A program made the translations under genes and the position numbers. A stretch of 30,012 nt of DNA from Lachnospiraceae bacterium. GTDB taxonomy: Bacteria > Bacillota > Clostridia > Lachnospirales > Lachnospiraceae. The notes under the pieces were generated by a model. That model did no database searches and was not told the DNA's origin. It saw only the letters and a program-made list of their open reading frames with translations. Positions 13,522 through 20,872 of this stretch are shown here, one piece after another. How positions within the stretch are numbered: the stretch's first letter is position 1; the number at the start of each line of letters is the position of its first letter. The stretch spans positions 1 to 30,012 of the forward strand of contig CAAGLJ010000176.1 in NCBI GenBank assembly GCA_900770785.1, read 5' to 3'.

Positions 13522-14319
13522 CTATTTTCCTAACTGCTCAAGAACCTTTCTGGTAATTGCTGCTACCAGCTCCTGGCTGTCGTCGGATTTATGTGTACTG
13601 CATCCTCCACCACAGTTATGGCAGTTTTCCCTGCCCCTGTTCTGACAAAGATCAGCAGGGTGACGTCCTGGAAGTCCCATTTTCCTTCTGATTTCATACA
13701 GCTTCTGAATCTGCTCTTTATCAAATTCCTTGGGACCACCCAGCATTTTTGATTTGTATAATAATTCTGCATAAAATTCTACAGATTCCATTTTCATATA
13801 TGCTGCCATCAGATCGGTGGACCAGGTTAATGCTCCATGGCTTTCCAGGAGAACTGCATCAAAATGCTCCAGATAAGGTTCTACCGCATCCGGAATCTCC
13901 ATAGTAGAAGGAGTTCCATAAGGTGCAATCGGTACACACCCCAAAGCAATAACCGCCTCCGGCATAATCGGCTGGGTTAAAGGAATGCCTGCAATGGCAA
14001 AGCTGGTTGCAAAGGTAGGATGAGCATGAACAACTGCTCCCACATCCGGCCTCTTTGCATATACTCTCATATGCATTTTGATTTCGGAGGAAGGTTTGAA
14101 GCCTTTGTTCGCCTGGATTACATTACCCTGTGCATCCACCTTGCAAATGAACTCAGGAGTCATAAATCCTTTGGATACTCCGGTAGGAGTACACAAAAAT
14201 TCATTGTCACTTAGCTTAACGGAAATATTCCCGTCATTAGCTGCTACCATGTTGCGGTTGTAGATTCTTTTACCTACATCGCAAATCATTTTTTTGATTT
14301 CGTATTCATTCAGTGCCAT
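13522..14319 (-). CDS. fucA: L-fuculose/rhamnulose-1-phosphate class II aldolase with C-terminal cargo helix
   Basis: This enzyme cleaves L-fuculose-1-phosphate (or the rhamnulose equivalent) to DHAP and L-lactaldehyde. The 265-residue protein has the class II aldolase zinc set: Glu79 in PSSE, His98 and His100 in VHAHP, and His161 in ESHGA. After the catalytic domain (1-213) there is a linker with four cysteines (Cys225, Cys233, Cys236, Cys240; CHNCGGGC) and then an amphipathic helix DSQELVAAITRKVLEQLGK-like at 247-265. That helix is the form of a BMC cargo signal placed at the C-terminus. Ordinary FucA is about 215 residues, so about 50 are extra. It is first in the operon, behind a strong promoter, with AAGGAGAATGAAAC before ATG. 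Confidence 0.93.
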   Translation of the reverse strand: MALNEYEIKKMICDVGKRIYNRNMVAANDGNISVKLSDNEFLCTPTGVSKGFMTPEFICKVDAQGNVIQANKGFKPSSEIKMHMRVYAKRPDVGAVVHAHPTFATSFAIAGIPLTQPIMPEAVIALGCVPIAPYGTPSTMEIPDAVEPYLEHFDAVLLESHGALTWSTDLMAAYMKMESVEFYAELLYKSKMLGGPKEFDKEQIQKLYEIRRKMGLPGRHPADLCQNRGRENCHNCGGGCSTHKSDDSQELVAAITRKVLEQLGK

Positions 14320-14434
14320 GTTTCATTCTCCTTTTCTTTTTGTCTGTTACTGCTTAGAAGGTGTAGACTTAAAGTAAATCTGCCTGACTCTGCCTTATTC
14401 AAGGCTAAATATGTATAGACATTCTGATAGCTTG

Positions 14435-14463
14435 ATTATAATCCTTTGTTAAATTTAAGTCAA
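14435..14463 (-). promoter_or_regulatory. Main BMC operon promoter
   Basis: On the minus strand TTGACT (14458-14463) and TATAAT (14435-14440) are separated by exactly 17 bp, a near-consensus housekeeping-sigma promoter. Transcription should begin near 14428, giving a leader of about 108 nt before the aldolase. A promoter this strong implies control mainly by repression. Confidence 0.85.
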
Positions 14464-14543
14464 CATAAAACAACACTTTTTATTTGACTTTACGAGGTTT
14501 TTATATAGTATTTTGTATACATATGTGGTTTTTATATTAATTA

Positions 14544-14572
14544 TATTTGTTTCTATTGTTTTTTATTTGTTT
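14544..14572. repeat. Direct repeat TATTTGTTT, 20 bp apart
   Basis: TATTTGTTT occurs at 14544-14552 and 14564-14572, two helical turns apart (AAACAAATA on the minus strand). DeoR-family operators are often AAAC/GTTT-containing direct repeats, so this is a candidate site for the regulator at 5044-5817. It lies about 85 bp upstream of the -35 box, and the tract is AT-rich, so chance is possible. Confidence 0.4.
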
Positions 14573-14628
14573 TTGCTGTATTTTCTTTTTTCTACCTGTA
14601 CAGACATAAAGTCTATCTGATTTTTATA

Positions 14629-14657
14629 TTGGCTATTTGGTTTTCTTGAGCTATACT
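14629..14657 (+). promoter_or_regulatory. Promoter of the PHP-domain gene
   Basis: TTGGCT (14629-14634) and TATACT (14652-14657) have a 17-bp spacer and lie about 50 bp before the start codon of the plus-strand gene. Confidence 0.6.
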
Positions 14658-14708
14658 GAAAAAGAAGACATTGCTTACCGGAATGATTTTCCATGCGAGG
14701 ATTGATTG

Positions 14709-15428
14709 ATGAGGACTTATCCTGTATATTTTGATTTGCATACACACACCATCAGCAGTGGTCATGGTTCAACGGATACCCTGACGGATTTGGCTAAAAC
14801 GGCAGCCCAAAGAGGGCTGAAATCTCTTGGTATATCTGATCATGGTCCTGCCACTGCCGGCTCTGCGGATGAATCCTATTTTCGTAACCTGGCTCTGGCC
14901 CCCCGGGAACGTTTCGGGGTCAGAATGTTTTATGGTGTGGAACTGAACATACTGAATCTTCAGGGAGATGTAGATTTAGAAGATGAGCCTCTTTCCGCTT
15001 TGGATTATGCCATTATCAGCATCCATCCGCCCATCTTTACCCCCTGGGCACACAGGGATTTGACAGACGCCTACATTTCCGCCATGAATCATCCCAAAGT
15101 ACGGTTTTTAGGACACATTGATGACGCCCGTTTTCCTGTGGATTTTGATCGTCTTTTGAGAGCCGCAAAGGAAGAGGGTGTATATCCTGAAATCAACAAC
15201 GGCTCCCTGTCCCCTAATGCCTACCGGGCAGAGGGGCATATTAATTGCCCCCGGATTCTGGAGATTTGCAAACAAATCCGACTTCCGGTGCTGCTTTCCA
15301 GTGACAGTCATGGTAAGACAAATGTGGGAAATATGGAGTATATTTTTCCTTTGCTCAATGCCTGCAATTTTCCTATGGAGCTGGTATTAAATTCCATCCC
15401 CGGGAGTATCCGTAAAATTCATCTATAA
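14709..15428 (+). CDS. PHP-domain phosphatase (YcdX-like)
   Basis: A 239-residue metal-dependent phosphohydrolase of the PHP superfamily. The metal ligands are visible in order: DLHTHT near the N-terminus, ISDHGP, the glutamate in YGVELN, SIHPP, GHIDDARF and SSDSHG near the C-terminus. This set matches the YcdX group, whose members hydrolyse phosphomonoesters. The substrate cannot be read from sequence. The ATG at 14709 follows GAGG by 8 nt; a TTG three bases upstream is an alternative. It is divergent from the BMC operon with its own promoter and terminator, so it may be unrelated to fucose metabolism. Confidence 0.88.
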   Translation: MRTYPVYFDLHTHTISSGHGSTDTLTDLAKTAAQRGLKSLGISDHGPATAGSADESYFRNLALAPRERFGVRMFYGVELNILNLQGDVDLEDEPLSALDYAIISIHPPIFTPWAHRDLTDAYISAMNHPKVRFLGHIDDARFPVDFDRLLRAAKEEGVYPEINNGSLSPNAYRAEGHINCPRILEICKQIRLPVLLSSDSHGKTNVGNMEYIFPLLNACNFPMELVLNSIPGSIRKIHL

Positions 15429-15437
15429 AATACACCA

Positions 15438-15472
15438 TAAAAAGAGTCCTGATTTTCTCGGGACTCTTTTTA
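15438..15472. terminator. Bidirectional terminator
   Basis: AAAAAGAGTCC pairs with GGACTCTTTTT around a loop of about 10 nt, giving a T-run on both strands. It serves the converging PHP and chemoreceptor genes. Confidence 0.85.
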
Positions 15473-15502
15473 TGGTAAGCAATTTCTTAGCTCTGTTATT
15501 TT

Positions 15503-17491
15503 TTACTCCAAACGGAATTGAGAAATTAATGCACTAAGGCTTTCTGCCTGTGCTGACAGCTCTTCACTGGTAGCCGAGCTTTCTTCCGCTGAGGCGGAAT
15601 TGCTTTCTACTACCTGAGAAATTTGCTGTACGCTCGTTTCAATATCATTAATCACAGATGCCTGTTTATTGGATGACTCCTGAACCTCTTCCATAGAGTC
15701 CATTATTTCCTGTATTCCTTCGATTACTTTATTCAAATATGCTGCAGTATCCTTCGTAATCACACCACCTGTGTTCACCACTTCAATTGAAGCTCCTATC
15801 AGCTCACGAGTATCCACTGCCGATTTGGCGCTTTGTTCTGCCAGCTTTCTGATTTGATCCGCCACAACAGAAAAACCTCTTCCTGCCTCTCCTGCTCTGG
15901 CTGCTTCTATGGCAGCATTCAGTGACAGCAGATTAGTCTCAGAAGCAATTTCTTCAATATTTTCAATAATATGACTGATCTGGTTAGAGGATTCCTCGAT
16001 TTTTTCCATGGCTGCACTCAATTCTTCCATCTTGTGCTGCCCTATTTTAGCCTCCTCGACCACTTTAAAAGCACGTGTATAAACTTGATGGGTAGCCGTA
16101 TTATTTCTTTCTACATGGGCAGTAACATCTGTGATGTTTGCCAGCAGTTCTTCCACACTTCCGGCCTGTTCCGTAGCTCCTTCTGCCAGATTTTGTGCGC
16201 CCTCTGCCATCTGTACCGCTCCAGCCTCTACCTGACGGGAGCCTTCATCAATCTCACGGATGGTTGCCTTAAGCCTGGTGTTAAGCTGCCGCATGGACAA
16301 TAACAGCTGCTTAAAATCTCCTACATACACATCATCACCAATCTTGGTACGAACCGCAAAGTCTCCTTTGGACATTTCCATAAGCAGATAATCCATGTCT
16401 CCTATAATCGTATTCAGTGAATTGACGATTAATTTTGTAGACTCTGACAGCCACAGTGTCTCATCATCCGTATCAATATCCTCCACCGGTGTCTTAAGAT
16501 CACCCTGCGACAGCAGATGCAGGCGTTTGGCACAGATTTTAATGGGCTCTGTAATTTTATTGCCCACCTTTTTCGCAATTACGGCAGCAAGTATTATCAT
16601 GATTACCATTAAAATAAAGGTAACAGCCATACCAATAAATACCTGATCATTATACTCTGAATATGGTACAGATATAGCCAGACTCCATGAATTCATCTCT
16701 ACCGGAGCATAGGATACCAGCCTCCACTGGCCTGTATCTTCATCCCGATACGGTTCAAAACCGCTTCCCTGATTGACCATATCCTGCTCATAAAGAGCAT
16801 GCTCGCTCCACTTCCCACTGGTCTGGGCTTCTTTAATCCTGTTGGGTGCAGTAAGCACAATATCACTATTGGTGTGGGCAATCATATTTCCCTGGGAATC
16901 CAGCATATAGGCATAGCCGCTCTTTCCCACTGCCAGATCCGACATGATGTCACATAACTCCTCACCATCTATCACCGCAGTAACCGTCCCCACCACTCTG
17001 GTATTTCTCAGCCCGCCTTCCCATAAAGGAGTGCAGACTACGATAACAAAGCTGCCCGTGGAAGCATCATACTGAGGATCACCGATTACCGTTTCTCCCT
17101 TCATCGCCATAAGATGCATGGTAAGGTCATATTCTGCTTTTTCCGGAGACATATCCTTCCCCTGAGCATCACGAAGAATGTACTTCATCCAGTTATACTT
17201 ATTCTGAAATCCATCCAATACTTCCTTTTTCCGTTCCCAGCTATACTCAGCATTTGACAACCGGGATATGCTACCCGCAACCTCCACCACCTGCATGGCT
17301 CCTGTAATCTCCTTGGATACTGCCTGTGTAGCAAACTCCGCTATTACCGGCAAATTACGTTCAAGAGTATTTTGCACTCCCAAAAAATTCAAAACAGCTC
17401 CAAGTATCCCCAGCAAAAGAATTGCTCCTGCCATCAGAAGCATTACCGGTCTTTCTACCTTTTTTCTAATGGACGTTTTAAGCGTTTCCAA
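15503..17491 (-). CDS. Methyl-accepting chemotaxis protein with double-Cache sensor
   Basis: The 662-residue membrane chemoreceptor has TM1 at about 16-39, an extracellular sensor to 280, TM2 at about 284-306, a HAMP region from 310 and a signalling domain from about 430. The sensor has the dCache pattern, with SGYAYMLDSQGNMIAHTN and the following WRLVSYAPV strand. The signalling tip region includes the hairpin sequence IASETNLLSLNAAIEAARAG. It would feed a CheA/CheW pathway. The start is TTG at 17491 with AGGAGG 7 nt upstream. Its place between the BMC operon and the fucose transport operon suggests, without proof, that it senses fucose, a degradation product or another nutrient. Confidence 0.93.
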   Translation of the reverse strand: METLKTSIRKKVERPVMLLMAGAILLLGILGAVLNFLGVQNTLERNLPVIAEFATQAVSKEITGAMQVVEVAGSISRLSNAEYSWERKKEVLDGFQNKYNWMKYILRDAQGKDMSPEKAEYDLTMHLMAMKGETVIGDPQYDASTGSFVIVVCTPLWEGGLRNTRVVGTVTAVIDGEELCDIMSDLAVGKSGYAYMLDSQGNMIAHTNSDIVLTAPNRIKEAQTSGKWSEHALYEQDMVNQGSGFEPYRDEDTGQWRLVSYAPVEMNSWSLAISVPYSEYNDQVFIGMAVTFILMVIMIILAAVIAKKVGNKITEPIKICAKRLHLLSQGDLKTPVEDIDTDDETLWLSESTKLIVNSLNTIIGDMDYLLMEMSKGDFAVRTKIGDDVYVGDFKQLLLSMRQLNTRLKATIREIDEGSRQVEAGAVQMAEGAQNLAEGATEQAGSVEELLANITDVTAHVERNNTATHQVYTRAFKVVEEAKIGQHKMEELSAAMEKIEESSNQISHIIENIEEIASETNLLSLNAAIEAARAGEAGRGFSVVADQIRKLAEQSAKSAVDTRELIGASIEVVNTGGVITKDTAAYLNKVIEGIQEIMDSMEEVQESSNKQASVINDIETSVQQISQVVESNSASAEESSATSEELSAQAESLSALISQFRLE

Positions 17492-17580
17492 TATCCGTCC
17501 CTCCTTCTCTTTAGTAACTTACAGCAAAAATACAATAGCTGTATTAATTTCCAAATACCAGGAAACTCGTAATTGAAGCT

Positions 17581-17609
17581 ATTATATCATTTAATATAAC
17601 CACTCACAA
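17581..17609 (-). promoter_or_regulatory. Promoter of the chemoreceptor gene
   Basis: On the minus strand TTGTGA (17604-17609) and TATAAT (17581-17586) are 17 bp apart, about 90 bp before the TTG start. I do not see a flagellar sigma-type promoter (TAAA/GCCGATAA) closer in. Confidence 0.55.
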
Positions 17610-17666
17610 TATTTTTCCTCATTTTCTGCAAATACTATAAATGATGATTACACAAATTTTTACAGA

Positions 17667-17686
17667 CTGCTGCCACAAGTCAGCAG
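17667..17686. repeat. Leader hairpin before the PepSY lipoprotein gene
   Basis: CTGCTG (17667-17672) pairs with CAGCAG (17681-17686) across 8 nt, ending just before the ribosome site GAGGTG. It may modulate translation of the downstream lipoprotein gene. Confidence 0.3.
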
Positions 17687-17700
17687 AGAATGAGGTGAAC

Positions 17701-18081
17701 ATGAAAAGAAATAAAATATTATTTTTTCTTCTGGGGCTGTCCATAGTTTTTAACGGCTGCAGCCAGCCTGCTCCCGACACAAAAATCAATGATGCTTCCC
17801 GGCAGACCCCAAAAACTATGACTGAGCAGGGTCCCTTAAACGACACCACCAGTGGTCGCATCAGTATTGATGAAGCCCGGAATCTGGCTCTTTCCAAAGT
17901 GCCCGGAGCCTCTGCCAGGGATATTCACATCACAGGTGGATATGAGGACGGACTGGTATTATACCAGGGAGAAATCCTTTTCAACAACATGGAATATGAT
18001 TTTGAAATCAATGGCTATACCGCAGAATTTACAGAGTGGGAGGCAAAACCTCTTCACAGTCAACAAATACCCCAGCCGTAA
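17701..18081 (+). CDS. Lipoprotein with PepSY-like domain
   Basis: A 126-residue exported lipoprotein. The start has two basic residues, then a hydrophobic stretch ILFFLLGLSIVFNGC that ends in a lipobox cysteine near residue 20. After a polar linker, residues 54-118 match the PepSY fold: ISIDEARNLALSKVPGA, then YEDGLVLYQGEILFNNMEYD and FEINGYTAEFTEWEAK. PepSY domains occur in secreted or membrane proteins and are thought to inhibit or bind proteases. ATG 17701 is preferred to the in-frame ATG at 17641, because it follows GAGGTG and creates a proper signal peptide. No partner gene is apparent. Confidence 0.82.
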   Translation: MKRNKILFFLLGLSIVFNGCSQPAPDTKINDASRQTPKTMTEQGPLNDTTSGRISIDEARNLALSKVPGASARDIHITGGYEDGLVLYQGEILFNNMEYDFEINGYTAEFTEWEAKPLHSQQIPQP

Positions 18082-18152
18082 AAAGGTGGTAATGGGAATC
18101 AAAAGATATACCACAATAATTTTTCCCACAGACTGTTCTCTCCAGGATGCAG

Positions 18153-18206
18153 GACTCCCCAGCTTTCAAACCTTTTTGACATCTGTTTGTAATTGCTGCG
18201 GGAGTC
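18153..18206. repeat. Imperfect inverted repeat in convergent spacer
   Basis: GACTCCCCAGC (18153-18163) and GCTGCGGGAGTC (18195-18206) are complementary except for one bulge, with a 31-nt spacer. They lie in the 158-bp gap between the PepSY lipoprotein and the small gene at 18240. The loop is long for a terminator and there is no clear T-run. Confidence 0.3.
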
Positions 18207-18239
18207 AGCCTGCCTTTTTCATTATAGGCAGCCATTTTT

Positions 18240-18464
18240 TCAGAAGAAATATACCGGCATGGCATCACCTATACCAAAGATTTCCCCCGGCAGGGCATCC
18301 CTGTCAAGCATCTGGTAGCTGCTCTGATAAACAATCTTGCCTGCCGTCTCTTCAACGGCTGCTCCAGTCGCTGTCCGGGGAGACTTAACCGCTGTTCTCC
18401 CTTCCTGACAGGCAGGCTTTGCCGCCTTAGATGCCCTTGCCATACTTCCTTTACCTACTGCCAT
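18240..18464 (-). CDS. Small conserved-looking protein of unknown function
   Basis: The 74-residue protein is not assigned to a family I can name. The N-terminal part is basic and rich in alanine (GKGSMARASKAAKPACQEGR), the middle is a Ser/Thr/Ala linker, and the C-terminal third is more structured: IVYQSSYQMLDRDALPGEIF followed by the end GIGDAMPVYFF. The ordered tail and an ideal site (AAAGGAGGTAATGAGCT before ATG) suggest a real gene. It follows the kinase gene by 33 bp on the same strand, so it ends the fucose operon. There is no signal peptide or membrane segment. A longer frame at 18029-18268 overlaps it and is not favoured. Confidence 0.6.
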   Translation of the reverse strand: MAVGKGSMARASKAAKPACQEGRTAVKSPRTATGAAVEETAGKIVYQSSYQMLDRDALPGEIFGIGDAMPVYFF

Positions 18465-18497
18465 AGCTCATTACCTCCTTTATCTCTCCCGTTTCCT

Positions 18498-19895
18498 CTA
18501 CTCATAAATTTCCACCGGAAAGGAATCTGCCACACAGCGTCTTGCTTCCTGAAGTCTTGTAACCACCCCATCCTGGAGCATCTGAGCCAGAATATTACCG
18601 ATTGCCGTAGCCTCACCAGGACCTGCGTGAATAGCTGCACCAGTATATTTTGCAGTCAGCTGATTCAGATAAACCGCATTGGAGCCGCCACCAATTATAT
18701 TGATCCGATTATATTTTATCCCCGTCAGCTTCTGAATTTCTTCCAGCTTTTCTCCATAGCATTTTGCCAGAGAATTATAAATTACACTGGCAATCTCAGG
18801 TAAGGTTTTTGGTACCTGCTGATTCGTTTTGCGACAATAGTCCCTAACTGCCTCTACCATATCATCAGGAGACAGGAAGCTGTCATCCTGACAGTCTACC
18901 AGCGTTTCCGTTTTTTCTCTGGAAGCCTGCTCACAAAGCTCTCCATAGGACATATCCGGTGCCAGCTGGTTTTTCACCGACTGAATCATCCACAGACCCA
19001 TAATATTGGCCAGATAGGTTATCTTACCATTATAGCCTCCTTCGTTGGTAAAGTTAGCCTCTTTACTTTTGGGTGAGCAATCCGGTTCGTTGCACTCCAC
19101 ACCCATAAGAGACCAGGTCCCGGAGCTGATATAGCAGGTATCCTCTTCATTAGAAGGAATAGCCATAACTGCACAAGCCGTATCATGGGTGGGCGGCAGA
19201 ACCACCTGGCAGTCGTAGCCCACTTCTGCTTTTACTTCTTCAGTCAGACTGCCGATTGCCGTTCCCGGCATATGTATTTTCTGGAAAATTTCTTTTGGAA
19301 AGCCCAATATGTCCATTAATTCATAATCCCAATCCCTGGTATGCGGATTTACCAGCTGGCTGGTGGTAGCCTCAGAATATTCCTGTACCTTTTTTCCACT
19401 TAATTTGTAATGAAAATAATCCGGAATCATAAGTAAAGCCTCTGCTGCCTTCAGCTGCTCAGGATGATGCTTTTTTACTGCCATTAACTGATAAATAGTG
19501 TTATAAATTGCTTTTTGGATACCGGTTCTTGCATACAATTCATCTTCTGAAATGAGTTTATATACTTCCTCATCCATCCCTTCTGTACGGTGGTCTCTGT
19601 AACCTGTAGCTTTTCCCAAAATTTTGTCCTCTTTATCCAAAAGCACAAAATCCACACCCCAGGTATCAATACCCACACTTACAGGAATCTTACCAATTTC
19701 CTTACACTTTTTCATTCCTGTCAGAATTTCTCCAAACAGTCTGTCCACATCCCAGCACAGATTTCCATCCAGGTTATCCATTCCATTCCAGAAACGGTAA
19801 ACCTCTTCCAGTACAATTTTTCCATTTTCCATACTTCCCAGAATGTGTCTTCCGCTGGAAGCTCCAATATCAATCGCCAAAAAATATTTGCTCAT
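18498..19895 (-). CDS. rhaB: FGGY-family L-rhamnulokinase / L-fuculokinase
   Basis: The 465-residue kinase phosphorylates a ketose at C1. The phosphate-binding loop YFLAIDIGASSGRHILG is the rhamnulokinase form; GIDTWGVDFVLLD and IPDYFHYKLSG follow. The ATPase core continues with THDTACAVMAIP, YISSGTWSLMG and INIIGGGSNAVYLNQ. By similarity this is RhaB, yet the genome context is fucose: isomerase FucI, mutarotase FucU and a fuculose-type aldolase. It may act on both L-fuculose and L-rhamnulose, or fuculose only. I chose the ATG at 19895, with AAGGG 9 nt upstream; the upstream ATGs at 19943 and 19925 have no ribosome site. It is 52 bp after the unknown gene. Confidence 0.9.
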   Translation of the reverse strand: MSKYFLAIDIGASSGRHILGSMENGKIVLEEVYRFWNGMDNLDGNLCWDVDRLFGEILTGMKKCKEIGKIPVSVGIDTWGVDFVLLDKEDKILGKATGYRDHRTEGMDEEVYKLISEDELYARTGIQKAIYNTIYQLMAVKKHHPEQLKAAEALLMIPDYFHYKLSGKKVQEYSEATTSQLVNPHTRDWDYELMDILGFPKEIFQKIHMPGTAIGSLTEEVKAEVGYDCQVVLPPTHDTACAVMAIPSNEEDTCYISSGTWSLMGVECNEPDCSPKSKEANFTNEGGYNGKITYLANIMGLWMIQSVKNQLAPDMSYGELCEQASREKTETLVDCQDDSFLSPDDMVEAVRDYCRKTNQQVPKTLPEIASVIYNSLAKCYGEKLEEIQKLTGIKYNRINIIGGGSNAVYLNQLTAKYTGAAIHAGPGEATAIGNILAQMLQDGVVTRLQEARRCVADSFPVEIYE

Positions 19896-19947
19896 TTTCT
19901 GCTGCCCTTCCCATTTCTCTCCCATATATTTGCCTGTTTTCATGGCA

Positions 19948-20385
19948 CTAAATTATCCCAAAGATTTTCTCTCTAAAGGACTTGTATAAGGTGTCATAAT
20001 CTGTGTAACCGATTTTACTGCCTTTGAAGGTATTTCCCCAGGTATTGCACAGAGTATCGGCCAGAAGTTTTGCCTGCTTGCTTTCTGTCAGCAGTATTGC
20101 AGGGAAGACGTAGTAAATCATAAAGAAATTCAGATCTGCCTGCACAGTTCCCTTAATCCTTCCTTTTACAGTAAACTTTTCCTCCACTGCCTTGACGAAG
20201 CGATGGGATACCTCCTGTGCCGCCTCTTCTTTGTTGTCCCGGTTCTCTACATATTCCGTCATTTCAATAAAATAATGACCATGCCGCCTGCGAAATTCCT
20301 TCATATTTGTCTCATAGGATGCTTTCTTCAGCTTTCTCATCATCGCCTGCATCCCATCAAATATGGTTACAACCTGTTCTAACAT
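19948..20385 (-). CDS. Unknown protein in the fucose operon
   Basis: The 145-residue protein has no family I recognise. It is largely helical by composition: LEQVVTIFDGMQAMMRKLKK, then a Lys/Arg-rich stretch RRRHGHYFIEMTEYVENRDN, an aromatic segment LNFFMIYYVFPAILL that is probably a buried helix, and the end IGYTDYDTLYKSFREKIFGI. No signal peptide or clear catalytic motif is visible. The ATG at 20385 follows GGGGAG with a short gap; a longer frame from 20475 overlaps fucU and is less likely. It sits 17 bp after fucU and 52 bp before the kinase, so it is cotranscribed with fucose genes. A helical-bundle regulator is one possibility, but the segment resembles nothing I can name. Confidence 0.65.
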   Translation of the reverse strand: MLEQVVTIFDGMQAMMRKLKKASYETNMKEFRRRHGHYFIEMTEYVENRDNKEEAAQEVSHRFVKAVEEKFTVKGRIKGTVQADLNFFMIYYVFPAILLTESKQAKLLADTLCNTWGNTFKGSKIGYTDYDTLYKSFREKIFGII

Positions 20386-20402
20386 ATGCTCCCCACTTTC
20401 AG

Positions 20403-20843
20403 TTAATCTACCACAACGCCTTTTTGCAGCATAATGTTTGCATACAGTGCAGTTTCTCCGGTAGCAATAATGCAATAGACTTTTTTTGCCTCCTCATAAA
20501 AGGCAAAACGTTCAATATTACCAACTGCCTCTGCTCCACGCTCATCATATTTTGCAATAATTTCCCTGTAAGTATCCCAGATAGGGGTCTCCACCCTGTC
20601 TCCCGGCATTACCTCCATCAGATTAACCGGCTTATCTACATAAGTGTCCAGTGGAAAAACCTGTAAGACAGCATCCAGAATTTCCGGCACTCCATGACCA
20701 TCCATACGAATCACAATGGCATCCTTTCCCATAGATTCGGCGGGAAAATTACCGTCAGAAATGACCAGCCTGTCACTATGACCCATTTCCGCCAGAACCT
20801 TCAACAGTTCAGGTGAAAGAATTTTGGGAATTCCCTTTAACAT
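20403..20843 (-). CDS. fucU: L-fucose mutarotase (RbsD/FucU family)
   Basis: FucU interconverts the alpha and beta anomers of L-fucose, supplying the form used by the isomerase. The 146-residue protein shows family features: MLKGIPKILSPELLKVLAEM, the active-site region GHSDRLVISDGNFPA with His22, and later DTYREIIAKY and the C-terminal region FAFYEEAKKVYCIIATGE. Length agrees with FucU. The start follows AAGGAGGATAATGGA. The gene comes after a terminator, so its level may differ from the transporter genes. RbsD-type ribose pyranase is the alternative, but the fucI neighbour supports FucU. Confidence 0.93.
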   Translation of the reverse strand: MLKGIPKILSPELLKVLAEMGHSDRLVISDGNFPAESMGKDAIVIRMDGHGVPEILDAVLQVFPLDTYVDKPVNLMEVMPGDRVETPIWDTYREIIAKYDERGAEAVGNIERFAFYEEAKKVYCIIATGETALYANIMLQKGVVVD

Positions 20844-20872
20844 TCCATTATCCTCCTTAACAACAGCGATTT

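Larger units (their letters stand above)
14320..14705. other. Regulatory region between the BMC operon and the PHP gene
   Basis: This 386-bp AT-rich spacer separates divergent genes. From left to right it holds the roughly 108-nt leader of the BMC operon with a small stem (GCCTT 14392-14396, AAGGC 14401-14405), the BMC promoter, a very AT-rich tract with a 9-bp direct repeat, and the PHP promoter. No gene is supported here; a frame at 14563-14745 has no ribosome site or family pattern. Confidence 0.7.

Noticed and set aside
5857..14319. Classical B12-dependent Pdu operon
   Set aside because: PduS, PduT, PduL and a PduO-like domain suggest it, but pduCDE, reactivase and adenosyltransferase genes are absent and an aldolase is present.
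14546..14590. CRISPR-like or tandem repeat array
   Set aside because: Only two copies of a 9-bp AT-rich word are present; there is no spacer-repeat structure here or elsewhere in the window.
18029..18268. A 79-residue minus-strand ORF overlapping the PepSY lipoprotein
   Set aside because: It has no ribosome site, overlaps two better-supported genes and shows no family pattern.
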